DNA from: CACZQA01 sp050943615
Lineage (GTDB): Bacteria; Actinomycetota; Coriobacteriia; Coriobacteriales; QAMH01
Reading direction: 5' to 3'
Length of the DNA stretch: 7,485 nt
Assembly (NCBI GenBank): GCA_050943615.1
Contig: JBMNPN010000095.1
Location: 1 to 7,485, forward strand
The number at the start of each line of letters is the position of its first letter. The stretch's first letter is position 1. Both the position numbers and the translations under genes were made by a program. Shown piece after piece: positions 1-5,735 of the stretch. The notes below the pieces were generated by a model that was given only the letters and a program-made list of their open reading frames with translations, made no database searches and was not told the DNA's origin.

Positions 1-834
1 TGATGCCACGCCCCTGGCATAATGCCATGCCAATGCGATCTGCGACATGGAAACACCGTATTTTTCAGAAAGATCCTGAACTCTCTTTATGATCTGCAGA
101 TCATTCTCCTTTGCCCTGTCATATTTGTTATGAAGGACTTTATCTGTCTGCCCGCGCTTCGAATCAGACTCCCATCCGGCATGCGTCAGATGACCGCCGG
201 CAAGCGGCGAATACGGCATCAGGGAAACGCCATACTGTCTGCAAACCGGGATCAGTTCTCTTTCATCTTCCCGATACAACAGATTGTAATGGTTTTCCAT
301 TGTCGAGAACAAGGTCCATCCATTCTTTTCAGCCGCAATCTGCATATTGTGGAATTGGTAGCCGTACATGGCGGAGGCGCCGATCGCTCTGACCTTTCCG
401 CTCTTTACCAGTTCATCCAGCGTCTGCATGGTCTCTTCGATCGGTGTATTGTAATCAAAGCGGTGAATGATGTAGAGATCCAGATAATCCGTGCCAAGAC
501 GCGTGAGGCTCCCGTCAATCTCACGAAGAATTGCCTCGCGGGACAGATGACCCGGGTTGAAATACACCTTTGAGGCAATGACTATCTTATCTCTCGGGAT
601 GCCGAGATTCCGAAGCGATCGGCCAAGATATTCTTCACTCGTCCCCAGGCCATATGTATTCGCAGTATCAAAGAAATTCACGCCCAGATGGTATGCCATA
701 TCGACCATCTTCTGTGTTTCGGGCTGTTCGAGGGTCCATTGATGGAATTTCTCAGATGGTTTTCCAAAAGACATGCAGCCGACGCAGATCCTTGATACCT
801 GAAGATCTGTATTACCAAGATTTATATATTTCAT
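1..834 (-). CDS. Aldo/keto reductase, YajO-like, C-terminus cut by window edge
   Basis: Cytosolic NAD(P)H-dependent oxidoreductase of the aldo/keto reductase superfamily, which interconverts carbonyls and alcohols on a TIM barrel. The frame is open for 278 codons from the ATG at 834 to the window edge with no stop. The catalytic tetrad is visible: D56, Y61 (FFDTANTYG), K89 (ASKV) and H124 (YIIHRFDYNTP). The stretches IHRFDYNTPIEET (123-135), IGASAM (151-156) and MENHYNLLYREDE (179-191) closely match what I recall of E. coli YajO, about 324 residues long, so roughly 45 C-terminal residues, including part of the cofactor-binding end, lie outside the window. The start has an AGGAAG ribosome site 4 nt upstream. 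It begins 18 nt after the stop of the flavoprotein gene and is the fifth visible gene of the operon. Substrate unknown. The family is certain; the YajO-like subgroup is likely. Confidence 0.93.
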   Translation of the reverse strand, partial: MKYINLGNTDLQVSRICVGCMSFGKPSEKFHQWTLEQPETQKMVDMAYHLGVNFFDTANTYGLGTSEEYLGRSLRNLGIPRDKIVIASKVYFNPGHLSREAILREIDGSLTRLGTDYLDLYIIHRFDYNTPIEETMQTLDELVKSGKVRAIGASAMYGYQFHNMQIAAEKNGWTLFSTMENHYNLLYREDERELIPVCRQYGVSLMPYSPLAGGHLTHAGWESDSKRGQTDKVLHNKYDRAKENDLQIIKRVQDLSEKYGVSMSQIALAWHYARGVAS

Positions 835-852
835 ATAACTTCCTTTCTGGGA

Positions 853-1386
853 TCATAAGCCAGATCCAAGTTGATAAGCCTTTTCGACATATCCTGAGTG
901 TTTGGTCATAGACGGTGTTCCACATCCAAGCCCAAGTACTTCTCCCTGATCATTCAGATTCAGATAGCGGACTAAAGTTTTATAGTGAACTTCCAGTGCT
1001 TCAAAAGTCCAGCTGTCTGCATTCCACGCCACTGCAAGAAGCGCTGACTTCATATGTTTTCTGTTTAAGCTGCTGTTGAAAGAGCAGAAACGGTCAGTGA
1101 TCGTCTTCAGCTGTGCCGTCATGCCGTAATAGTAAAGCGGCGTGGCGAATACGAGCATATCCGCCTTCAGGATCTTACTGCGCAATTCCTCCATACCATC
1201 CTTCTGGACACATGGTCCTTCATATCCGCAGGCCACACATCCTGTACATGGATTTACATTCGCATCGGCAACCTGAATGATCTCTACTTCATGTCCCGCT
1301 TCTTCCGCTCCTCTGGCAAACGCCTCTGACAGGATCTGCGTCGAACCGTTCCTGTTAGGACTTCCCTGAAGAATAATGATTTTCAT
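853..1386 (-). CDS. Flavodoxin-fold NAD(P)H-dependent FMN reductase with Isf-like four-cysteine motif
   Basis: Small cytosolic flavoprotein of 177 residues with the flavodoxin-like fold of NADPH-dependent FMN reductases and iron-sulfur flavoproteins. The N-terminal strand and phosphate loop (KIIILQGSPNRNGST, residues 2-16) should bind the FMN phosphate. The segment TPLYYYGMTAQLKTITDR (82-99) is the usual second flavin-contact region. Cysteines C47, C50, C53 and C59 form CX2CX2CX5C, which fits the compact motif that holds a 4Fe-4S cluster in archaeal Isf. Many family members carry similar cysteines without a proven cluster, so the cluster is an inference. An ATG three codons upstream (1395) directly abuts the AAGGAGG site and is unlikely to be used; the ATG at 1386 has 9-nt spacing. 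The gene lies 34 nt after the fusion gene and 18 nt before the YajO-like reductase. It could move electrons between NAD(P)H and the membrane fusion protein, but nothing here proves a partner. Confidence 0.88.
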   Translation of the reverse strand: MKIIILQGSPNRNGSTQILSEAFARGAEEAGHEVEIIQVADANVNPCTGCVACGYEGPCVQKDGMEELRSKILKADMLVFATPLYYYGMTAQLKTITDRFCSFNSSLNRKHMKSALLAVAWNADSWTFEALEVHYKTLVRYLNLNDQGEVLGLGCGTPSMTKHSGYVEKAYQLGSGL

Positions 1387-1395
1387 ACTTGGCAT

Positions 1396-1402
1396 CCTCC
1401 TT
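1396..1402 (-). promoter_or_regulatory. Shine-Dalgarno site that sets the flavoprotein start
   Basis: On the minus strand this reads AAGGAGG, a near-perfect anti-16S match. It is immediately followed by an in-frame ATG (1395-1393) with zero spacing, too close for initiation. The next in-frame ATG (1386-1384) lies 9 nt away, within the normal range. The protein therefore most likely begins MKIIIL rather than MPSMKIIIL. Confidence 0.75.
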
Positions 1403-1420
1403 GTGATTATTTATCTGTCA

Positions 1421-3646
1421 TCACTGTGTTCCTTCCACTTGGTTATTTTCCAGCCATCTGGCGACATCATCTGGCATTTCCGCTCCACCTGAATAATGAA
1501 TGGAGAGTCCTTCTCCCAGTTCCGCGTCAGGAGCCAGCTTGGCGATCGCCGTTATGCTCTGTCCCAGACCACCACCACCATTCGAGCAGAATGGAACAAT
1601 GCGTTTTCCGGAGAAATCATATTCCTCCAAGAACGAAGCGACCGGCATCGGAATGGAAGCCCACCAGTTCGGATAGCCGAGAAGAATGACATCATACTGG
1701 TCCATATCATCAATATGCGCATCCAGCTCCGGTCTCGCCTGATCATGCTGATCCTGCTGGGCCTGCATCAGGACGGTATTGTAATCCGTAGAATATGGTT
1801 CTTTCGGACAAATCTCAAATAAATCTGCTCCCGTCTGCCTCTGGATCTCCTGTGCGATCCCTCTCGTATTTCCGCTCCAGGAAAAATAGGCGATCAAAAT
1901 CCTGCCATCAGCAGGCGTATCAGGAAGCTGTTCATGTGCCGTAACAACCTCTTTTATTCCGTTTCCAGCATTTCGCACAAGCCGCACCCCGAGATTGGAG
2001 CTTTTCATATCCGACTGTCCTGCAGCCCGATAGGCGCTTCTCAAATTTTTGCCGAAATCATTCCATCCGCCGCCTCGATAGACATGTCTGGTTCCGCTGT
2101 CCGGCCCTGTCGGATTGCTGTCCTTTGCAGCATCATAAGCACCGTAGTAATCCCAGCACCACTCATTGACATTTCCATGCATGTTATAGAGTCCCCAGCT
2201 GTTCGGCTGAAAGCTGTCCACGGCTACCGTCGTCTGGCGGTATTCTCCCGGCTGCGCTTCCAGAGATGACGGATCAAAATAATTCTCCTCGATCTCATAC
2301 GGATAATGCCCGTAGAAATTCGCTTCCTCAGCACTGAGGGACTTCTCTGTATTAAATGGTGTTTCTGTTCCTGCCCTGCATGCATATTCCCATTCCGCTT
2401 CGGTAGGAAGACGGTATCCGTCTGCACTCCTGTCCCATGTGACCGCATCTTCCGTCAGTGTATAGGCGGGAGTGAGTCCCGCCTGTCTGCTCTTTTCATT
2501 GGCAAATTGAATAGCATCCAGCCAGGATATGCTTTCCACAGGGAGGTCTTTTCCGCTGAAACTGCTCGGGTTCTGCCCGATGATACGCTGATATTCTTCC
2601 TGTGTCGTTTCACAGGGATCAATATAAAAGCCGGAAACGTCGACCTGGTGCCTGATCTCATCCTCACCGCGCCAGTTCTCCGTTTCAGGGCTGCCCATCA
2701 AAAATGAACCACCCTCCAGCAGGATATACCCGTCAGACACTTCTGTGGCTGTTTCTGATGTGCCCTGTGCAGAAGAAACAGCCTGCTCCTGCGATACATT
2801 TTCTGTTGTGCCTTGTGAGACTTCCTCTGTCTGATCCTTTGTCACATTCTCCGTTTGCTCTGCCTGATCATTCCACGTATCCGTTACGCTTTTCCCCGAT
2901 AATGCCTGTACCAGCACAACACCGATCAGCACCATCAGGATGATAATTGCGATCGGATGAAGAACCTTTTTCCTGCCACCAGGCTCAGTATCTTTCTTTT
3001 CTGCCTGCAGGAGCAGGTGCCGGATCTCACACCCTGCCACAACCCAGAAGAAAAAGATCAGTAGCGTTTCCAGAAGGACAATACCTGCGCTTTTCTCATA
3101 ATCATAAAAGGCAAAATGCGTACGGAAGAACATGTAGTCCGGTATTCCGGTCTTAAGAAAAAGATAGAAGCCGTATCCTCCTGCGATCCAGCAAAATACC
3201 CGGATAATGCATATTATCTTTGCCGGAAATCTTCTCTGATCCACTCGTATGTGAAGTCCCACATGAAATCCCGCAAACAGGAACATCCAGTAAGATGCAG
3301 GAAGATGCATCCGTCTGGCAAATGAAAGGTCGATCACTCCGTGCAAAAACGGAACGGCATACATACTCATCGAGATCCCGCATAGTATAGTCAATGCAAA
3401 CGAAACAAAGAGCAGGATATCAGCGACAGTCAGCACGGCACGATATGGGCTGTATCGGCCCTTTAACAGGTTCTTATACCATCCTCGATTCAGGATCTGG
3501 TGGATCACCATGAACGCTGCCATAACGATCCCAGACCATTCGTGCAGGATATCTCCCGTAACCTGACGGTACATGACCATAATCAGACAAACGATCAGAC
3601 CAATATCCACGATCCTTCTGCATAAAATTTTTTTCTGAGATGACAT
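1421..3646 (-). CDS. Fusion: cytochrome-b-like membrane domain (DUF4405-like) + SUMF1 domain + flavodoxin domain
   Basis: A 741-residue, three-part redox protein. Residues 1-250 hold about seven hydrophobic helices (near 10-27, 38-53, 71-95, 117-134, 143-164, 187-207, 230-249). Basic stretches (KK/RR at 5-11, 54-69, 134-143, 216-228) put the N-terminus inside and the end of helix 7 outside. H36/H49 and H114/H128 form HX12H and HX13H pairs on two helices, as in di-heme b-type cytochromes; this part resembles DUF4405. Residues 250-304 are a Ser/Thr/Gln/Glu-rich linker. Residues 305-558 are a SUMF1/formylglycine-generating-enzyme fold (GGSFLMGSPE, YRLPTEAEWEYACRAGT, GLYNMHGNVNEWCWDYY, YRGGGW, LGVRLVR), but the catalytic cysteine pair after RGG-W is absent. 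Residues 581-738 are a flavodoxin domain (YFSWSGNTR, GYPNWWASIP, PFCSNGGGG). Both soluble domains should be outside the cell. The start lies 2 nt after the upstream TAA with only a weak GAAGAAG site, which suggests translational coupling. The domains are clear; heme binding and electron flow are inferred. Confidence 0.92.
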   Translation of the reverse strand: MSSQKKILCRRIVDIGLIVCLIMVMYRQVTGDILHEWSGIVMAAFMVIHQILNRGWYKNLLKGRYSPYRAVLTVADILLFVSFALTILCGISMSMYAVPFLHGVIDLSFARRMHLPASYWMFLFAGFHVGLHIRVDQRRFPAKIICIIRVFCWIAGGYGFYLFLKTGIPDYMFFRTHFAFYDYEKSAGIVLLETLLIFFFWVVAGCEIRHLLLQAEKKDTEPGGRKKVLHPIAIIILMVLIGVVLVQALSGKSVTDTWNDQAEQTENVTKDQTEEVSQGTTENVSQEQAVSSAQGTSETATEVSDGYILLEGGSFLMGSPETENWRGEDEIRHQVDVSGFYIDPCETTQEEYQRIIGQNPSSFSGKDLPVESISWLDAIQFANEKSRQAGLTPAYTLTEDAVTWDRSADGYRLPTEAEWEYACRAGTETPFNTEKSLSAEEANFYGHYPYEIEENYFDPSSLEAQPGEYRQTTVAVDSFQPNSWGLYNMHGNVNEWCWDYYGAYDAAKDSNPTGPDSGTRHVYRGGGWNDFGKNLRSAYRAAGQSDMKSSNLGVRLVRNAGNGIKEVVTAHEQLPDTPADGRILIAYFSWSGNTRGIAQEIQRQTGADLFEICPKEPYSTDYNTVLMQAQQDQHDQARPELDAHIDDMDQYDVILLGYPNWWASIPMPVASFLEEYDFSGKRIVPFCSNGGGGLGQSITAIAKLAPDAELGEGLSIHYSGGAEMPDDVARWLENNQVEGTQ

Positions 3647-3648
3647 TT

Positions 3649-4548
3649 TTATACTTCTTCAGAACCTGCCTTTCCGGAATATCCCTTCAGTTTACCGCCG
3701 TAAACAGGAAAATAGCTGGAATCGCCGTAATCACGGATATGTTCCATGTGTTTCAATGTTTCCATATCTTCGACAGAGATGACAAAATCAACGTCCGCAT
3801 TTGTCCTCATATGTTCCGGATTGGCTGTCTTTGGTAAAACAATCATGCCAAGCTGCAGGTCGTAGCGAATGCACAGCTGTGGGATCGTCACCCCGTACTT
3901 CCCTGCCATCTCACGAATCTTTTCATTCTTCATGGCTTCGCCATGCGCGACCGGAGAATATGCTTCCATGACGATGCCTTTTTCGGAGCAGTAGTCGATC
4001 AGATCGAGCGGTGTGTTGGAAATGTGGCAAAGCACCTGATTCACCATCGGTTTTACTTCAGCACTTTCCCAGATATTGTCGATATCCTCTTTCAGGAAAT
4101 TAGAGACGCCGATCGCCCGGACTCTGCCGTCGTGCAGGGCTTTTTCCATTGCCTTCCAAACCTGTCTGTTCTCTCTGAAATAGCGGTCTTCAGACTGATT
4201 GACCTCTGCCCATGGTTGCGGACTGTGGATGATCATCATATCGATGTAATCCAGTCCCATCAAGGTAAGAGAACCTTCAATGGACATCATGGCAGCGTCA
4301 TAAGACTTATGCTCTGCTGCGATCTTGGATGTGACAAAGAGTTCCTCTCTTGGCACACCACAGGTACGAACCCCTTCTCCGACCCCGCGCTCATTGGCAT
4401 ACGCCTGCGCCGTGTCGAAATGGCGGTATCCGATCTTTACCGCCTGGCGGACCGCTTCTGCTGCCTTATCATCATCGATAAACCACGTGCCGAGTGCCAA
4501 TTGCGGCACTTTGACACCATTTGCAAGTTTCATCACTCTGTCATACAT
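3649..4548 (-). CDS. Aldo/keto reductase, 2,5-diketogluconate reductase-like (AKR5-type)
   Basis: Complete cytosolic NADPH-dependent aldo/keto reductase of 299 residues. Family members reduce aldehydes, ketoacids, methylglyoxal and similar carbonyls. The tetrad is D45, Y50 (HFDTAQAY), K75 (VTSKI) and H108 (MMIIHSP). GVSNF (147-151), NQ at 170-171 and LPKTANPEHMRTN (238-250) fit the cofactor-binding parts of the DkgA/YvgN-like branch, the last by analogy touching the NADPH 2'-phosphate. It is clearly a different branch from the YajO-like reductase at the far end of the operon, so the two are not a recent duplication. The ATG at 4548 has an AAAGGAG site about 7 nt upstream. It follows the lipoprotein gene by 56 nt and its TAA ends 2 nt before the fusion gene ATG, so it is cotranscribed and probably translationally coupled. 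Substrate unknown. Confidence 0.93.
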   Translation of the reverse strand: MYDRVMKLANGVKVPQLALGTWFIDDDKAAEAVRQAVKIGYRHFDTAQAYANERGVGEGVRTCGVPREELFVTSKIAAEHKSYDAAMMSIEGSLTLMGLDYIDMMIIHSPQPWAEVNQSEDRYFRENRQVWKAMEKALHDGRVRAIGVSNFLKEDIDNIWESAEVKPMVNQVLCHISNTPLDLIDYCSEKGIVMEAYSPVAHGEAMKNEKIREMAGKYGVTIPQLCIRYDLQLGMIVLPKTANPEHMRTNADVDFVISVEDMETLKHMEHIRDYGDSSYFPVYGGKLKGYSGKAGSEEV

Positions 4549-4604
4549 GTGAAGACTCCTTTTATCGACTATTAAATTCTCCAGTTATACGAAAAGAAAG
4601 AACT

Positions 4605-5303
4605 TCAGTTTTCATGCAGACCATCGATCCAGTTCTGCAGTTCATTATCTGAAACATTCTTTGTAAACCGTTCTCCCTGCAGCCAGTTTCCGGTTCCGGC
4701 AAGTTCTTCAAGGTTTCTTCCGCTGTCTCCGATCCCGCTGCTTCCTGATGTGCAGAACGGTATCACCGTTCTTCCATCGAAATCATACGATTCTACAAAC
4801 GTACTCATAATGCGTGGCGCATCACCCCACCAGATTGGATAGCCTATATAGATACTGCTGTATGAGTCCAATGAGATTGGGGCACTTCCGATTTCGGGCC
4901 TTGCGCTGGGATCATTCTGCTCGATCGTCGTTCTGCTGTTGCTGTCGTTGTAATCCAAGTCCTCTTCTGTGTAGGGATCTGCTGGAACAATTTCATAGAG
5001 ATCAGCGTTTTCAATGGATGCTATCTTTTCCGCTACTGCCTTCGTATTTCCAGTTGCCGAAAAATATACAACAAGAGTGCCTATACCTTCCTGTCCCGTA
5101 CTATCGGGAGAGGTCTCCTCTACAGCAGATCCATCCGCTTCAGAAGCCTCCGTGTCCGTTGTTTCACTTACAGCAAAAGCTGAAGTTTCAGTTGATGTCG
5201 CAGACGCCTGATCATTGTCTTTTGCCGATCCACAGGCCGATACACCTACCACAAAAAAGCACAGCAGTAGAGGCAAGATCAAACTTCTCCATTGAATTTT
5301 CAT
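4605..5303 (-). CDS. Extracytoplasmic flavodoxin-domain lipoprotein
   Basis: A 232-residue flavodoxin-like protein with a lipoprotein signal peptide: basic start (K2, R6), hydrophobic core (8-20) and lipobox VSAC with the lipidated cysteine at C24. Residues 25-73 are an acidic Ser/Thr-rich spacer like the linker in the fusion protein, probably lifting the domain off the membrane. The flavodoxin domain (about 75-230) has the FMN phosphate loop FSATGNTK (81-88), GYPIWWG (154-160) and IPFCTSGSSG (181-190). It parallels the C-terminal domain of the fusion throughout (NDPSARPE against DQARPE, ESYDFDG against EEYDFSG), so the two are paralogous. Flavodoxins normally act in the cytosol; here sequence places the protein on the outer face of the membrane. 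It is the first gene of the operon, with a GAGGTG site 5 nt before the ATG. FMN would have to reach it outside or be loaded before export; no flavin transporter or ApbE is in the window. Confidence 0.93.
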   Translation of the reverse strand: MKIQWRSLILPLLLCFFVVGVSACGSAKDNDQASATSTETSAFAVSETTDTEASEADGSAVEETSPDSTGQEGIGTLVVYFSATGNTKAVAEKIASIENADLYEIVPADPYTEEDLDYNDSNSRTTIEQNDPSARPEIGSAPISLDSYSSIYIGYPIWWGDAPRIMSTFVESYDFDGRTVIPFCTSGSSGIGDSGRNLEELAGTGNWLQGERFTKNVSDNELQNWIDGLHEN

Positions 5304-5398
5304 AAGGGCACCTCACTTTCAGCATTCATTTTTTCGGTTTATACAATCAATCTGATCTCCTTGTTAATATCCATGTGTTGCTTATTTCATACAAAAAT

Positions 5399-5427
5399 AT
5401 TATTATTTATATTTAAGGCTGATTCAA
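5399..5427 (-). promoter_or_regulatory. Candidate sigma-A promoter of the redox operon
   Basis: The minus strand has TTGAAT (5427-5422, four of six to TTGACA), a 17-nt spacer and AATAAT (5404-5399, five of six to TATAAT) in AT-rich DNA. The predicted transcript would start near 5392 and carry a leader of roughly 90 nt before the lipoprotein ATG. It is the best match I found upstream of the operon, but AT-rich DNA gives chance matches. Confidence 0.5.
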
Positions 5428-5429
5428 TT

Positions 5430-5477
5430 TCCAGATTGTGCATCGTGTGGTTTACGCCACAGATAGAAAAATCTGGA
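5430..5477. promoter_or_regulatory. 48-bp co-centred nested dyad, possible operator
   Basis: The outer arms TCCAGATT (5430-5437) and AATCTGGA (5470-5477) are perfect 8-bp complements. The inner arms TGTGG (5446-5450) and CCACA (5457-5461) are perfect 5-bp complements around TTTACG. Both pairs share one centre at 5453.5, with exactly 8 nt between inner and outer arms on each side. The dyad ends 2 nt upstream of the candidate -35 box and is centred about 61 nt before the predicted transcript start, where activators such as LysR-type regulators often bind. No regulator gene is in the window, so its protein is unknown. Confidence 0.45.
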
Positions 5478-5612
5478 TATTAAAAAATTCTGAGCAATGG
5501 AAATGCTGAAGTACTATTGGCTCTGGTAGAATGATGATCGCTAAAATTTTTGCGGAATAAGAATCCATTTTCGCAATTCAAGAAATTTTCGCCCACAAAA
5601 AATCCTGTTTCA

Positions 5613-5638
5613 CTTCATGCAATACCTTCATGTAGTAC
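5613..5638. repeat. Two tandem 13-nt repeats
   Basis: CTTCATGCAATAC (5613-5625) is followed directly by CTTCATGTAGTAC (5626-5638), identical at 11 of 13 positions. The second half of the first copy and the start of the second overlap the left arm of the inverted repeat at 5621-5667. Two copies are too few to call an iteron array; a protein-binding pair or a duplication scar are both possible. Confidence 0.5.
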
Positions 5639-5667
5639 GGTGAAAAGCTGAACTATTTGAAGGTATT
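5621..5667. repeat. 10-bp perfect inverted repeat with 27-nt loop
   Basis: AATACCTTCA (5621-5630) and TGAAGGTATT (5658-5667) are exact reverse complements 27 nt apart. The pairing does not extend inward or outward. No T-run follows on either strand, so it is a poor intrinsic terminator. It lies about 70 nt downstream of the relaxase stop, between the transfer module and the redox operon, so a regulator or recombinase site is conceivable. Confidence 0.5.
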
Positions 5668-5735
5668 TCTATATCAAAATCAAAGTAAAGCACTTCTTCT
5701 CACACCACAAACGGATAAGGATCTAAAACTTTTTA

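Larger units (their letters stand above)
5304..5735. other. AT-rich spacer between relaxase and redox operon, no convincing gene
   Basis: About 430 nt separate the relaxase stop from the lipoprotein start. All six frames hold only short frames with no ribosome site and no recognisable protein. The longest minus-strand stretch I followed by eye (roughly 44 codons, ending near 5486) lacks a start with a ribosome site. The segment is visibly richer in A and T than the genes on either side. It contains the promoter, dyad and repeats listed separately. I see no intrinsic terminator after the relaxase: the 10-bp inverted repeat has no T-run after it on either strand. It may be a recombination scar or a mobile-element remnant, which I cannot identify. 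Confidence 0.6.

Noticed and set aside
22..573. 183-codon plus-strand open frame
   Set aside because: It lies antisense to the aldo/keto reductase, which has an intact tetrad and family motifs; the plus-strand product resembles no protein and has no ribosome site.
1973..2734. Active sulfatase-maturing formylglycine-generating enzyme
   Set aside because: The catalytic cysteine pair is missing and no sulfatase gene is in the window, so only the fold is called.
3943..4575. 210-codon plus-strand open frame
   Set aside because: Antisense shadow of the complete AKR5-like gene. It is rich in His, Cys and Arg as expected for a reverse complement, and it has no recognisable motif.
4814..5305. 163-codon plus-strand open frame
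   Set aside because: Antisense to the lipoprotein; its Ser/Leu/Pro-rich composition mirrors the low-complexity acidic linker.
5355..5390. Short leader peptide in the lipoprotein 5' leader, starting ATGGATATT on the minus strand
   Set aside because: Eleven codons with no Shine-Dalgarno site before the ATG and no attenuation-like structure after it; likely chance.
5304..5735. CRISPR array or tRNA attachment site in the spacer
   Set aside because: Only two short tandem copies without regular spacers are present, and I could not see a tRNA cloverleaf on either strand.
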